This document shows positions 28,757 through 37,720 of a stretch of DNA of 64,000 bases, piece after piece. The notes under the pieces were generated by a model. It saw only the letters and a list, made by a program, of their open reading frames with translations, was not told where the DNA came from and did no database searches. Both the position numbers and the translations under genes were made by a program. The stretch is from Limimaricola pyoseonensis (GTDB lineage: Bacteria; Pseudomonadota; Alphaproteobacteria; Rhodobacterales; Rhodobacteraceae), in NCBI RefSeq assembly GCF_900102015.1, contig NZ_FNAT01000007.1, positions 1 through 64,000 of the forward strand, written 5' to 3'. Numbering within the stretch: the stretch's first letter is position 1; each line of letters begins with the position of its first letter.

Positions 28757-29443
28757 TCAGTCGAAGCGGAACCGCGCCGCGCCGAGACCCGCGATCTCGA
28801 CCGTGCAGTCCTGCCCCGGCGCGACCGGGCCGACGCCCTCGGGCGTGCCGGTCATGATCAGGTCGCCCGGCTGCAGGGTCACGAGGCGCGAGAGATGGGC
28901 GACGATCTCGGCCACGCTCCATGTCATCTGCGACAGGTCCGCCTCCTGCCGGGTCTCGCCGTCGACGAGGCAGGCGATCCGGCCCTTTGCGGGGTGTCCG
29001 ATCTGGCTGGCGGGCGCGAAGGGGCCGAGCACCGCCGAGGCGTCGAAGCCCTTGGCCATGTCCCAGGGCCGCCGCATCGCCTTGGCCTCGGCCTGCATGT
29101 CGCGCCGCGTCAGGTCGTTGCCGGCGCAGTAGCCCCAGACGTGGTCGAGCGCATCGGCGGCTTCGATGTCGCGCCCGCCGGTGCCGATCAGCGCGCAGAG
29201 CTCGGCCTCGTGGTGCAGGTCGGTCGTCGCGGGCGGGTAGGGGAGGGCCGCGCCGGTGGCCACGGCGGCGCTGGCGGGCTTGGTGAAGAAGAAGGGCGGC
29301 TCGCGCTCGTCATTGCCCATCTCGCGCGCATGGGCGGCGTAGTTGCGCCCGACGCAGAAGATCCGGTGCAGCGCGACCTCGAGCTCCGGGTCGGTGGTGG
29401 CAAAGCGCGCGGGCGCGGGCGGGGTAACGGCGAGGCGGGGCAT
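28757..29443 (-). CDS. Fumarylacetoacetate hydrolase-family protein (acylpyruvase-like)
   Basis: A 228-residue metal-dependent C-C bond hydrolase or decarboxylase of the FAH superfamily. The motifs are IFCVGRNYAAHAREMG, FFFTKPASA, HHEAELCALIG with the metal-ligand Glu pair, and the lid region GYCAGNDLTRRDMQ. KGFDASAVLGPF and LIMTGTPEGVGPVAPG close the active site. The short length and order resemble FAHD1/YcgM acylpyruvases or oxaloacetate decarboxylases; the exact substrate is open. The ATG at 29443 follows GGAGATCCC. It stands alone, convergent with yejF. Confidence 0.9.
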   Translation of the reverse strand: MPRLAVTPPAPARFATTDPELEVALHRIFCVGRNYAAHAREMGNDEREPPFFFTKPASAAVATGAALPYPPATTDLHHEAELCALIGTGGRDIEAADALDHVWGYCAGNDLTRRDMQAEAKAMRRPWDMAKGFDASAVLGPFAPASQIGHPAKGRIACLVDGETRQEADLSQMTWSVAEIVAHLSRLVTLQPGDLIMTGTPEGVGPVAPGQDCTVEIAGLGAARFRFD

Positions 29444-29566
29444 GGGATCTCCCTGTTTGGTCCGGCTGCCATCAAGGCCGAACCGGGTCCCCGAAACAAG
29501 ACGGCGCCGCATCCCGGGAGGAGGAGGATGCGGCGCCGAAAGGGTCGTCCCGTGCTGGGAGAAGGC

Positions 29567-31123
29567 TCAGGACGGCCCGATCATGAAACACATGCTGCCG
29601 CGCGCCTGCAGCCGGCGGCAGGCGAGGTCGGCGGCCTCGTTGGTCAGACCCATGAAGTTGGCGTCGAAGCCGCCCGAACGCTGCACCACGCGGCGCAGCC
29701 CGCCATCGAGCGCGCCCGGCTCGTTCAGCGCGGTCTGGATCAGCACCCGCTCGGCCTGGCCGCGGCTGTTGTAGCGCCCGACATTGATGCCCCAAAGCCG
29801 GCCGCCGGAGGTCGAGACGCGGGTGACCACCTCGGGCGGCGACTGCATCTTCGAGCTGTCGACCGGCGCGATGGCCGCCGCGGTCATGATGATCTCGGTG
29901 GGGCGCGGTTCGGGCGTGGTCTCGGGGGCCTCAGCCAGCCCGGCCTCGGCAAAGAGCTTCGCCGTTTCGGGCGCCATCTCCGACAGGTCGGTGACCGGCG
30001 CCGCGGGCTCGGGCTCGGCCGCGGGCTGCGCCGCCGCCACCGTCACCGCGCCCTGCGCCGGCGCCGCCTCAGCAGAGGCGGGCGCCGTCCCGCTGGGCGC
30101 GGCAGATACCAAAAGTGCCGCGGCCAGCGCATCCTCGATGCCGCTCGCGGTGGCGACCTGCACGGCGGCGGTGCCGGGCCGGATCTGCGGGCGCAGGCTG
30201 CGGCCGACCACGCCGCTGACGCGGATCGTGTGGGCGCCGCTGGTCGGCTTCGGCACGGGCGCGGCCGCGACCAGCGCCGGGCTCGCCGCGCCGACGCTGC
30301 CGGCCGGGGTGGCGAAGCCCTTGTCGAGCAGCTTCATGATCTGCGCGTTGCGGTTGGCGGTCGAGGTGCCGCCGAACACGGTGGCGATGATCCGCCGGTC
30401 GCCCCGCCGGGCCGAGGCCACGAGGTTGTAGCCGGCGGCGTTGGTGAAGCCGGTCTTGATGCCGTCGGCGCCGTCATAGGCGTCGAGGAAGCGGCGGTTG
30501 GTGTTGTTGACCTGCCGGATGCCGGCATCGGCGGTGCGGCGCGAGAACAGGTTATAATATTGCGGAAAGTCGTAGATCATGTGCCGGCCCAGCACCGTCA
30601 TGTCGCGGGCGGTCGACATGTGGCCCTGCTCGGTCAGGCCGTGCATGTTGACGAAGCTGGTGTTGCGCATGCCCATCGCCTGCGCCGTCGCGTTCATGCG
30701 CTTGGCGAAGCCTTCCTGGCTGCCCGACAGCGCGACGCCGATCGCGGTGGCGGCGTCGTTGGCCGATTTCACGGCCGCGGCGCGCAGCAGGTAGCGGAAG
30801 CGGATCTTCTGGCCGGTGCGCAGCCCTAGCTTGGAGGGCGGCTCGGCCGCCGCCTCGCGCGGGATGGTCACCTCGGTGTCCAGCCCGATCTCGCCGCGCT
30901 GGATCGCCTGGAAGGCGATGTAGAGCGTCATCATCTTGGTCAGAGATGCGGGGTGAAGCCGGGTGTCGGCGTTCTCCTCGTGGATGACGGCCCCGGTCTT
31001 TGCGTCCACGACCATCGCGGCGTATGGCGCTGAGTGGGCGCCGGTCGCGAGGGTGATGGACGCGATGAGAGTGGTGATCAGAAACAGCCCGCATCGGGCC
31101 GTCTGCGACAGACGACTGCTCAC
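29567..31123 (-). CDS. D-alanyl-D-alanine carboxypeptidase with SPOR-like C-terminus
   Basis: A penicillin-binding protein 5-type carboxypeptidase that trims the fifth residue of peptidoglycan stem peptides in the periplasm. The 518 residues start GTG with a signal peptide (cleavage near AHSAP). The three PBP motifs are intact: SLTK with Ser60/Lys63, SAN at 120-122 and KTG at 223-225. After the catalytic domain comes a low-complexity Ala/Pro/Glu stretch (about 290-420). The terminal 80 residues, with LWGINVGRYNSRGQAERVLI and ACRRLQARGSMCFMI, look like a SPOR domain that binds denuded glycan and often directs proteins to the septum. Confidence 0.9.
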   Translation of the reverse strand: MSSRLSQTARCGLFLITTLIASITLATGAHSAPYAAMVVDAKTGAVIHEENADTRLHPASLTKMMTLYIAFQAIQRGEIGLDTEVTIPREAAAEPPSKLGLRTGQKIRFRYLLRAAAVKSANDAATAIGVALSGSQEGFAKRMNATAQAMGMRNTSFVNMHGLTEQGHMSTARDMTVLGRHMIYDFPQYYNLFSRRTADAGIRQVNNTNRRFLDAYDGADGIKTGFTNAAGYNLVASARRGDRRIIATVFGGTSTANRNAQIMKLLDKGFATPAGSVGAASPALVAAAPVPKPTSGAHTIRVSGVVGRSLRPQIRPGTAAVQVATASGIEDALAAALLVSAAPSGTAPASAEAAPAQGAVTVAAAQPAAEPEPAAPVTDLSEMAPETAKLFAEAGLAEAPETTPEPRPTEIIMTAAAIAPVDSSKMQSPPEVVTRVSTSGGRLWGINVGRYNSRGQAERVLIQTALNEPGALDGGLRRVVQRSGGFDANFMGLTNEAADLACRRLQARGSMCFMIGPS

Positions 31124-31222
31124 TGCATTGCCCTTTTTCTGCCTCGAGTCACCGATGCGTTGCCGGCAACTTTATTGTTCGCATCACGGTAGCATGGACG
31201 TCACGTCACGAAAATAGCCGAA

Positions 31223-31241
31223 TTTCCAACCGGTTTGGAAA
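31223..31241. promoter_or_regulatory. Perfect 7-base dyad in the carboxypeptidase leader region
   Basis: TTTCCAA at 31223 and TTGGAAA at 31235 are perfect inverted arms around CCGGT. The element lies about 100 bases before the carboxypeptidase start, in a less GC-rich part of the 255-base gap after the HAD gene. It may be an operator; no regulator is identified. Confidence 0.35.
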
Positions 31242-31378
31242 CGAAGCTGAGGCGCGGCGCGGCAAGGCGCGCCTCGACTCGCACAGACAGGGCAAGGCGA
31301 AGCCTGCTCAAGGGGATGGCCGATCCGCCCCGCCGCGCGGCTTGTGGCGAAAAGGCCGCATCGCAAGCGCCAAGGCGC

Positions 31379-32083
31379 TCAGGCCGGGATCAGCTCTTCA
31401 ACCAGCGCGGGCAGATCGGCCATGGCCGAGAGCCGGCGGAACCGCGGGTGCCCGCGCGGCGCCTCTGCCTCCTCCAGCGCCCAGGTGGTTTCGTGCGGAA
31501 GATGCACGCCCCAGCCACCGGCCTCGATCACCGGGATCACGTCGGACTTCAGCGAATTGCCGATCATCAGGGTGCGCTCGGGCGCGAATCCGTGGCGCGC
31601 GAAGATCGCCGAATAGACCGGGGCGGTCTTGTCGCTGACGATCTCGACCGCGTCGAAATGATCGCCCAGCCCCGACTGCGCCAGCTTGCGCTCCTGGTCG
31701 AGAAGGTCGCCCTTGGTGATCAGCACCAGCCGCGCCTCGCCGGTCAGCGCCGAGACCGCCTTCTCGACGCCGGGCAGAAGCTCGATCGGATGCGCCAGCA
31801 TCTCGCGGCCCATCGCCACGATCTCGCCGATCGCGCTGGCCGGCACGCGTTCCTCGCTGACCTCGATCGCGGTCTCGATCATCGACAGGGTGAAGGCCTT
31901 GATGCCGAATCCGTAGCGCCCGAGGTTGCGCCGCTCGGCGTCGAGCAGCCGCTCGCGCAGCCGCTCGGGGCCCGCGTGATCGGCCAGCAGCTCGACGAAA
32001 CGGTCCTGGGTGGAGCGGAAGAACCGCTCATTGTGCCACAACGTGTCGTCGGCATCGAAGGCGACGGTCCGGAGCTGCGGCAT
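31379..32083 (-). CDS. HAD-family hydrolase
   Basis: A 234-residue HAD hydrolase. Motif I is AFDADDTLWHNERFF, with the DADDTLW form typical of the YjjG/HAD-IA 'DxD-D-TLW' group; motif II is LVLITKGD; motif III/IV is LMIGNSLKSDVIPVIEAGG. The cap is helical with a C1 insertion. The LPHETTWALEE segment near the end is characteristic of this subgroup as far as I recall. Substrate unknown. It is preceded by a GGAGACC-type site and lies upstream of the carboxypeptidase gene on the same strand, divergent from clpS. Confidence 0.88.
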   Translation of the reverse strand: MPQLRTVAFDADDTLWHNERFFRSTQDRFVELLADHAGPERLRERLLDAERRNLGRYGFGIKAFTLSMIETAIEVSEERVPASAIGEIVAMGREMLAHPIELLPGVEKAVSALTGEARLVLITKGDLLDQERKLAQSGLGDHFDAVEIVSDKTAPVYSAIFARHGFAPERTLMIGNSLKSDVIPVIEAGGWGVHLPHETTWALEEAEAPRGHPRFRRLSAMADLPALVEELIPA

Positions 32084-32180
32084 GAAGGTCTCCTCGATCG
32101 GTCTTTTCAGCGGGGACAGGGCGCTTATATAACGAGGCCAGAGCGCGGATGGCAACGAAACGCGGGGACCCGTGGGAGAC

Positions 32181-32543
32181 ATGGCGGAATTGCGGATGAC
32201 GACGCGGCGGGACGAGACCGGCATGGCGGGCGACGATGCCGGCCCGGACGACCTCACCGGGGTCAAGACCGAGACCCGCCCGAAGACCAAGCGCCCGCCG
32301 CTCTACAAGGTGCTGATCCTCAACGACGACTACACGCCGATGGAGTTCGTCGTGCACGTGCTCGAGCGGTTCTTCAACCTGAACCACGCCCAGGCCTTCG
32401 AGCTGATGCTGACCGTGCACAAGAAGGGCCTCGCCGTGGTGGGGGTGTTTTCCTACGAGGTGGCCGAGACCAAGGTGGCGCAGGTGATGGATTTCGCGCA
32501 GCGCCACCAGCACCCGTTGCAATGCACCATGGAAAGGGAATAG
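32181..32543 (+). CDS. clpS: ClpS, adaptor for ClpAP protease
   Basis: ClpS binds the ClpA N-domain and presents N-degron substrates. The protein has 120 residues from the ATG at 32181; GTG 32172 and ATG 32196 are alternatives. A flexible N-terminal part is followed by the core [20 protein letters not shown], which carries the N-degron pocket. [21 protein letters not shown] and [20 protein letters not shown] follow. No clpA lies adjacent in the window; rsmC follows 39 bases later. Confidence 0.96.
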   Translation: MAELRMTTRRDETGMAGDDAGPDDLTGVKTETRPKTKRPPLYKVLILNDDYTPMEFVVHVLERFFNLNHAQAFELMLTVHKKGLAVVGVFSYEVAETKVAQVMDFAQRHQHPLQCTMERE

Positions 32544-32582
32544 GGGCGGCCCTCGTCTTGCCGTCGCCATCGTGAGGACCCC

Positions 32583-33569
32583 ATGGCCGAAGCTCGTCTG
32601 ACCACCGCCATCGACAGCGGCGCGCTCGCGCTGCCCGAGGGCGAGATCCTGGCGCTGCGCCCCTCCGGCGAGACCGACCTCTCGGCGCTGCCCCGGGACC
32701 GGACGCGGATCCTGCACGGCTTTCGTCCCGACATCGACCGCCTGACCGCCGCCGGCTGGCAGGTGGAGAGCGACGAGAGCGTGGCCCCCGCGGCCGCCGC
32801 GATCGTCTTCGTGCCGCGCTCCAAGCCGCTGGCGCGCGCGCTGGTGGCGCAGGCCGCGCGCCTCGCGCCGCTGGTGATCGTCGACGGGCAGAAGACCGAT
32901 GGCGTGGACGGTCTGTTTCGCGACCTGCGCCGCCGCCTCGGCGACCTGGCCTCGGTGACGCGCGCGCATGGCCGGCTGTTCTGGTTCGACGCGGCCGAAG
33001 TCGACCTGGCGGACTGGGCCGCGCCCGCCCCGGCCGAGATCGGCGAGGGCTTCGTCACGCAATGGGGCGCCTTCTCGGCCGACGGCCCGGATCGCGGCTC
33101 GCAGCTGCTGGTGCAGGCGCTGCCCGCGAAGCTGCCGGGGCGGTTGGCCGATCTCGGCGCCGGCTGGGGCTATCTCGCGCGCCACGCGCTGGCGCGCGAG
33201 GGCGTCAAGAGCATCGACCTGATCGAGGCCGAGAAGCTGGCGCTCGACTGCGCGCGGGCCAACGTCACCGACGCGCGCGCCGCCTTTCATTGGGAAGACG
33301 TCACCCGGTTCAAGCCGGCGGCGCTTTACGACGGCATCCTGTGCAACCCGCCCTTCCACACCGGCCGCGCCGCTGACCCGGCGCTGGGCCGCGCCTTCAT
33401 CGCCTCCGCGGCGCGGATGCTGCAGCCCGCCGGGCAGCTGTGGCTGGTGGCCAACCGGCACTTGCCCTACGAGGCGGCTTTGCGCGAGGCTTTCCGGACC
33501 GTCGAGGAGATCGGCGGCGATTCCGCGTTCAAGCTGTTCCACGCGGTCCGGCCGCAGAAATCCCGCTGA
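32583..33569 (+). CDS. rsmC: 16S rRNA guanine-N2 methyltransferase, RsmC-like
   Basis: An SAM-dependent methyltransferase of 328 residues with the two-domain RsmC plan: a degenerate N-terminal Rossmann domain (about 1-160) and an active C-terminal one. The C-domain shows RLADLGAGWGYLARHAL (SAM motif I) and the catalytic motif CNPPFHTG, the same NPPF used for N2-guanine methylation. The predicted target is G1207 of 16S rRNA, by family. The start follows GAGGACCCC. It lies between clpS and the SDR gene on the same strand. Confidence 0.88.
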   Translation: MAEARLTTAIDSGALALPEGEILALRPSGETDLSALPRDRTRILHGFRPDIDRLTAAGWQVESDESVAPAAAAIVFVPRSKPLARALVAQAARLAPLVIVDGQKTDGVDGLFRDLRRRLGDLASVTRAHGRLFWFDAAEVDLADWAAPAPAEIGEGFVTQWGAFSADGPDRGSQLLVQALPAKLPGRLADLGAGWGYLARHALAREGVKSIDLIEAEKLALDCARANVTDARAAFHWEDVTRFKPAALYDGILCNPPFHTGRAADPALGRAFIASAARMLQPAGQLWLVANRHLPYEAALREAFRTVEEIGGDSAFKLFHAVRPQKSR

Positions 33570-33593
33570 CAGGTTCCCCCACAGGAGCACCCC

Positions 33594-34397
33594 ATGAGCT
33601 TTTCCATCGCCGGCAAGACCGCGATCGTGACCGGGGCGGCGCATGGCGTCGGCCTCGCCATCGCCCGCGCCATGGTCGAGGCCGGGGCCAACGTGGTCTT
33701 CGTCGATCGCGACGAGGCCGCGCTCGAGCGCGAGACCTCGGTGCTGCGCGAGGCCGACGGGCCGGTGCGCCACTTCGCAGGCGACCTGCGCGAGCGGCTG
33801 ACCATCACCAACCTTCTGTCCTTCACCATCGACGCCTTCGACCGGATCGACATCGTGGTCAACGCGGCGCGTCAGGTGGCGCCCTCGGACCCGTTCGACA
33901 TCGAGGATGATTCGGTGTCGCGGCTGCTCGACCAGAACCTGATGTCGGCGTTGCGGCTCAGCCAGGCCGCGGCCAAGCGGATGATCAAGCAGGCCGATCC
34001 CGAGGCCGAGGGCTCGATCGGCTCGATCATCAATCTCAGCTCGATCGCCGCGCGGCTGACCCATCCCGAGCTCTTGGCCTACTCGGTCAGCTGCGCCGCG
34101 CTCGACCAGATGACCCGCTCGATGGCGGTGGCGCTGGCGCCCAAGCGCATCCGGGTCAACGCCGTGGCCTTCGGCTCGGTGATGAGCGCCTCGCTCAAGC
34201 AGTCGCTCTCGGATCACGACGAGATGCGCGAGGCGATCCTGCACTGCACGCCGCTCGGTCGCATCGCCTCGGCCAGCGAGGTGTCGGACGCGGTGCAGTA
34301 TCTCGCCTCCGACGCCTCGGCCTTCGTCACGGGCCAGGTGATCACCGTCGATGGCGGCCGCAGCCTGATCGACCCCAGCCACGTCGCCGCCCACTGA
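33594..34397 (+). CDS. SDR-family protein with non-canonical active site
   Basis: A 267-residue short-chain dehydrogenase/reductase fold. The cofactor motif is VTGAAHGVGLAIA (13-25), Asp39 in FVDRD suggests NAD preference, and IINLSSIAA (about Ser149/150) holds the usual serine. The catalytic motif reads YSVSC (Tyr163, Cys167) where SDRs have YxxxK, and the NAG motif reads NAAR. The lysine codon is TGC, so this is not a borderline base. Oxidoreductase activity is therefore doubtful; a structural or RNA/regulatory role is possible. It follows rsmC by 24 bases with ACAGGAG upstream, so it is likely co-transcribed. Confidence 0.85.
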   Translation: MSFSIAGKTAIVTGAAHGVGLAIARAMVEAGANVVFVDRDEAALERETSVLREADGPVRHFAGDLRERLTITNLLSFTIDAFDRIDIVVNAARQVAPSDPFDIEDDSVSRLLDQNLMSALRLSQAAAKRMIKQADPEAEGSIGSIINLSSIAARLTHPELLAYSVSCAALDQMTRSMAVALAPKRIRVNAVAFGSVMSASLKQSLSDHDEMREAILHCTPLGRIASASEVSDAVQYLASDASAFVTGQVITVDGGRSLIDPSHVAAH

Positions 34398-34441
34398 GGC
34401 GGCGCGCCCCGGTCACCCGGGGCCCGGTCACTCCGGCCCGG

Positions 34442-34828
34442 TCACTCGGGATAGCGCGCCTGGCACTGCGCGACGGCGGCGCGCTCGGCCTGCTGCTGGC
34501 GGTCGCGGCGGTCGAGCAGCTGGTTGAGCTTCACCTGCTCCTGCGCGAGGTCGAGCGTGACCGGCTCGGTCACCGTCTCGGTGTTCACCACGTCGCAGAA
34601 GCGCCGGCCGGTGGTGCCGTCCTCCCGGCGGTATTCGCAGAACTCGCGCTCGGTGCGCAGCACCTCGCGCTGCTCGAGCCCGTAGCCGCGCGCGAGATTG
34701 CCGCGCGTCTCGGCGATCAGCGCGTTCAGCACCCGGCCTTCGCGCAGCGCCGAGGAGACGCAGGCCTCGCGCGGGGTGGCGCAGGCGGCAAGGGCGAGGG
34801 GCAGGGCGAGCAACAGAAACGGGCGCAT
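34442..34828 (-). CDS. Small lipoprotein of unknown function
   Basis: A 128-residue protein with a lipoprotein signal MRPFLLLALPLALAAC; the lipobox LAAC puts the lipid on Cys16. The mature part contains a Glu/Arg-rich amphipathic segment (EQVKLNQLLDRRDRQQQAE) and five cysteines, two of them in EFCEYRREDG and RRFCDVVN. No family is recognised. The residue after the lipid Cys is Ala, which does not retain it in the inner membrane, so outer-membrane location is likely. It is convergent with the SDR gene and divergent from hemF. Confidence 0.78.
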   Translation of the reverse strand: MRPFLLLALPLALAACATPREACVSSALREGRVLNALIAETRGNLARGYGLEQREVLRTEREFCEYRREDGTTGRRFCDVVNTETVTEPVTLDLAQEQVKLNQLLDRRDRQQQAERAAVAQCQARYPE

Positions 34829-34925
34829 TCGGGGTAACTCCGGCTGAATCGAGCCCGCCGGTCGCATGGCGGACCCGTGCACGCAATGCTAGAACGGGTT
34901 GATATGCAATAGCATGGGGGCACGC

Positions 34926-35819
34926 ATGACCGCGACGGCGATGCAGGACGAGAAACAGCAGGCGGCGGCGTGGTTCCGCACGCTGCGCGACGAGATCGTC
35001 GCCGCGTTCGAGGGGCTCGAGGACGCGCAGTCGGACGGCCCGCTCTCCGACCGGGCCGCCGGCCGCTTCGAGGTCACGCCGACCACGCGCACCGGCGACG
35101 AGGGCGAGGATGCCGGCGGTGGCCTGATGAGCGTGATGCGCGGCGGCCGGGTGTTCGAGAAGGTCGGCGTCAACGTCTCGACCGTCTACGGCACGCTCGG
35201 CGCCAAGGCGCAGGCGGCGATGGCGGCGCGCGGCGTGCCGGGCATCGAGGCGGACCCGCGCTTCTGGGCCTCGGGCATCAGCCTCGTCGCGCATATGCAG
35301 AACCCGCATGTGCCGGCCGTGCACATGAACACCCGGATGTTCTGGACCCCGAACGCCTGGTGGTTCGGCGGCGGCGCCGACCTCAATCCCTGCATCGAAT
35401 ACGCCGAGGACACCGCGCAGTTCCATGCCGTTCTCAAGGCGCATCTCGACCCGCATGGCGAAGGACACTACCCGCGGCTCAAGGACTGGGCCGACGAGTA
35501 TTTCTTCATCCCGCACCGCAACCGGGCGCGCGGCGTCGGCGGCATCTTCATGGACGATCTGTGCACCGGCGACTGGGCGGCGGATTTCGCGCTGACGCAG
35601 GATATCGGCCGGGCCTTCCTGCCGGCCTGGCTGCCGCTGGCCGAGAAGCGCCGCGCCACGCCCTGGGGCGAAGCCGACCGCGAGGCGCAGCTTCTGCATC
35701 GCGGGCTCTACGCGGAATACAACCTCGTCTACGACCGCGGCACCAAGTTCGGGCTGGCCACCGGCCACGATCCCGACGCGGTGCTGATGAGCCTGCCGCC
35801 GCTGGCGAAATGGGCCTGA
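34926..35819 (+). CDS. hemF: Oxygen-dependent coproporphyrinogen III oxidase
   Basis: HemF decarboxylates two propionates of coproporphyrinogen III with O2 to give protoporphyrinogen IX. The 297 residues match the family. The signature region NPHVPAVHMNTRMFW is followed by WWFGGGADLNPCI, then FFIPHRNRARGVGGIFMDDL and LYAEYNLVYDRGTKFGL. The ATG at 34926 follows GGGGG; ATG 34914 is a minor alternative. A single TTGAT half-site lies 27 bases before the start but its partner half is absent. Two other heme genes are within 4 kb. Confidence 0.97.
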   Translation: MTATAMQDEKQQAAAWFRTLRDEIVAAFEGLEDAQSDGPLSDRAAGRFEVTPTTRTGDEGEDAGGGLMSVMRGGRVFEKVGVNVSTVYGTLGAKAQAAMAARGVPGIEADPRFWASGISLVAHMQNPHVPAVHMNTRMFWTPNAWWFGGGADLNPCIEYAEDTAQFHAVLKAHLDPHGEGHYPRLKDWADEYFFIPHRNRARGVGGIFMDDLCTGDWAADFALTQDIGRAFLPAWLPLAEKRRATPWGEADREAQLLHRGLYAEYNLVYDRGTKFGLATGHDPDAVLMSLPPLAKWA

Positions 35820-35890
35820 CGTTTCAACGGCTTTGACCGCGTCTCGCCGGCCGTGCCATGCTTGGGACGGGGAGACGCGGGAGGCTTGAG

Positions 35891-36574
35891 ATGTACCAGA
35901 CGGAGCCTGAACCCAAGGCCCAGCGCGAGCTGAACTCGGCCGAGATCGGCGCGCTGGCGCATCTGTGGCGCGGCGAGAACTACCGCTCGACGATCTGGCG
36001 CACCCGTCTCGACACCACCACCAACTGGTCGGTGGTGACGCTGGGCATCGCGCTGTCGATCGCCTTCGCCTCGCGCGAGGCCTCGCCGCTGCCACTGGTG
36101 CTGGTGGGCATCCTGATCCTGTTCTTCCTGATGCTGGAGGCGCGGCGCTACCGCTACTTCAACGTCTGGCGCGCCCGCTGCCGCTGGCTCGAGACGCATT
36201 TCTACGCGCCGATGCTGCAGGATGGCGACCTGCGGCTGGGCGAGGGCTGGCAGAAGACGCTGGCCGAGGATTACTGGGTGCCGCGCTACCACGTGTCGTT
36301 CTGGGTCGCGGTGGGCCGCCGGATCCGGCGCAACTACCTGTGGATCCTGTTGATCCAGACCGTCGCCTATATCGGCAAGCTGATCGTCCACCCCAACCCG
36401 GTCCAGAACTTCGAGCAGTTCGTCGACCGCGCCGCGATCGGCCCGCTGCCGGGGCTGGTGGTGCTGGCGGCGGGCCTGTTCTACGTCTTCGCCTGGTCGG
36501 GCTGGGCGGTGCAGAGCTGGCTGCACGACCGCCGCCGCTGGGGCTCGGTGCAGCGCCCCTCCGGGATGGGTTAG
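35891..36574 (+). CDS. DUF2270 integral membrane protein
   Basis: A 227-residue membrane protein. A charged N-terminus, [20 protein letters not shown], is followed by two helices (about 49-67 and 71-87). A cytoplasmic part has [20 protein letters not shown] and [10 protein letters not shown], and two more helices follow (about 147-165, 192-212). This is the DUF2270 pattern; its function is unknown. The ATG is preceded by GGGAGGCTTGAG. The last four bases overlap the convergent hemE stop. Confidence 0.85.
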   Translation: MYQTEPEPKAQRELNSAEIGALAHLWRGENYRSTIWRTRLDTTTNWSVVTLGIALSIAFASREASPLPLVLVGILILFFLMLEARRYRYFNVWRARCRWLETHFYAPMLQDGDLRLGEGWQKTLAEDYWVPRYHVSFWVAVGRRIRRNYLWILLIQTVAYIGKLIVHPNPVQNFEQFVDRAAIGPLPGLVVLAAGLFYVFAWSGWAVQSWLHDRRRWGSVQRPSGMG

Positions 36575-37623
36575 CGGCGCTCGCGCAGCGTCTCGATCAT
36601 CAGCGCCACGTTGTCGGGGTCGGCGTCGGGCGTGATGCCGTGACCGAGGTTGAAGACATGCGGGCCCTGCGACAGCGCCTCGCGGATGCGGCGGATCTCG
36701 GCCACCATCTCGGCGCCGCCGGTCACCATGTGGCGGCTGGCGAGGTTGCCCTGCACGCAGGCCAGCGGCTGCACGTGTCGGGCCGCCCATTCGGGGCTGA
36801 CCGCGTCGTCGATGGCGATGCAGTCAGCGCCGATCGCGCGCGCCGCGTCGGCGAAGCGTTCGCCCGCGCCGCGCGGGAAGGCGATCACCGGCAGGCCGGG
36901 ATGGCGCGCCTTCAGCGCCGCGGTGATCCGCGCCATCGGCGCGATCGAGTAGCGGTCGAGATCGTCGCCCTCGAGCGAGCCGGCCCAGCTGTCGAAGATC
37001 TTCACCGTCTCGGCCCCGGCCGCGACCTGCGCCGAGAGATACTCGATCGTCGCCTCGGTGATGCGGTCGATCAGCGCGTCGAACTCGGCCCGGTTCTCGG
37101 CCTTGAGCGCGTGTGCCGGGCCCTGGTCGGGCGTGCCGCGCCCGGCGATCATGTAGGTGGCCACGGTCCAGGGCGCGCCGGCGAAGCCGATCAGCGCCGT
37201 CTCGCGCGGCAGCTCGCGCGACAGGATCCTGACCGTCTCGTAGACCGGGGCGAGATGCTCGTGGATCGCCTCGGCCGGCTTCAGCGCCGCGACGCCGCCC
37301 TTCTCCATGATCGGCGACAGCCGCGGCCCCTCGCCGGTGACGAACCACAGGTCGAGCCCCAGCGCCTGCGGCACCAGCAGAATGTCGGCGAACAGGATCG
37401 CGGCGTCGAAGCCGAAGCGGCGGATCGGCTGCAGCGTCACCTCGGCCGCGAGCTCCGGGTTGTAGCACAGCGACAGGAAGTCGCCCGCCTGCGCGCGGGT
37501 GGCGCGGTATTCGGGCAGGTAGCGCCCGGCCTGGCGCATCATCCAGACCGGCGGCACCGGCAGGGTCTCGCCGGCAAGGGCGCGCAGCAGAAGCTTCGAC
37601 GGGGGGGTGGGGGCATCGGTCAT
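36571..37623 (-). CDS. hemE: Uroporphyrinogen decarboxylase
   Basis: HemE converts uroporphyrinogen III to coproporphyrinogen III. The 350 residues start with a short variable part; [20 protein letters not shown] is the family N-terminal signature with the substrate-binding Arg pair. [18 protein letters not shown] and [18 protein letters not shown] follow. The C-terminal [12 protein letters not shown] is typical. It is divergent from hemC across a 97-base gap that holds both promoters and converges with the DUF2270 gene. Confidence 0.97.
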   Translation of the reverse strand: MTDAPTPPSKLLLRALAGETLPVPPVWMMRQAGRYLPEYRATRAQAGDFLSLCYNPELAAEVTLQPIRRFGFDAAILFADILLVPQALGLDLWFVTGEGPRLSPIMEKGGVAALKPAEAIHEHLAPVYETVRILSRELPRETALIGFAGAPWTVATYMIAGRGTPDQGPAHALKAENRAEFDALIDRITEATIEYLSAQVAAGAETVKIFDSWAGSLEGDDLDRYSIAPMARITAALKARHPGLPVIAFPRGAGERFADAARAIGADCIAIDDAVSPEWAARHVQPLACVQGNLASRHMVTGGAEMVAEIRRIREALSQGPHVFNLGHGITPDADPDNVALMIETLRERR

Positions 37624-37720
37624 GCATCCTCGTCCCGCCGCGCGGGGCGGATGTCAAGCGCGGGCGGCGCGGCCCGGCGTCGCGGTTGCCGCCCCGGCCG
37701 GGCCGGCGTAGAGATCGGAC

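Noticed and set aside
34899-34910. Possible FNR site (TTGAT) before hemF
   Set aside because: Only one half-site is present; the ATCAA half is missing at the correct spacing.
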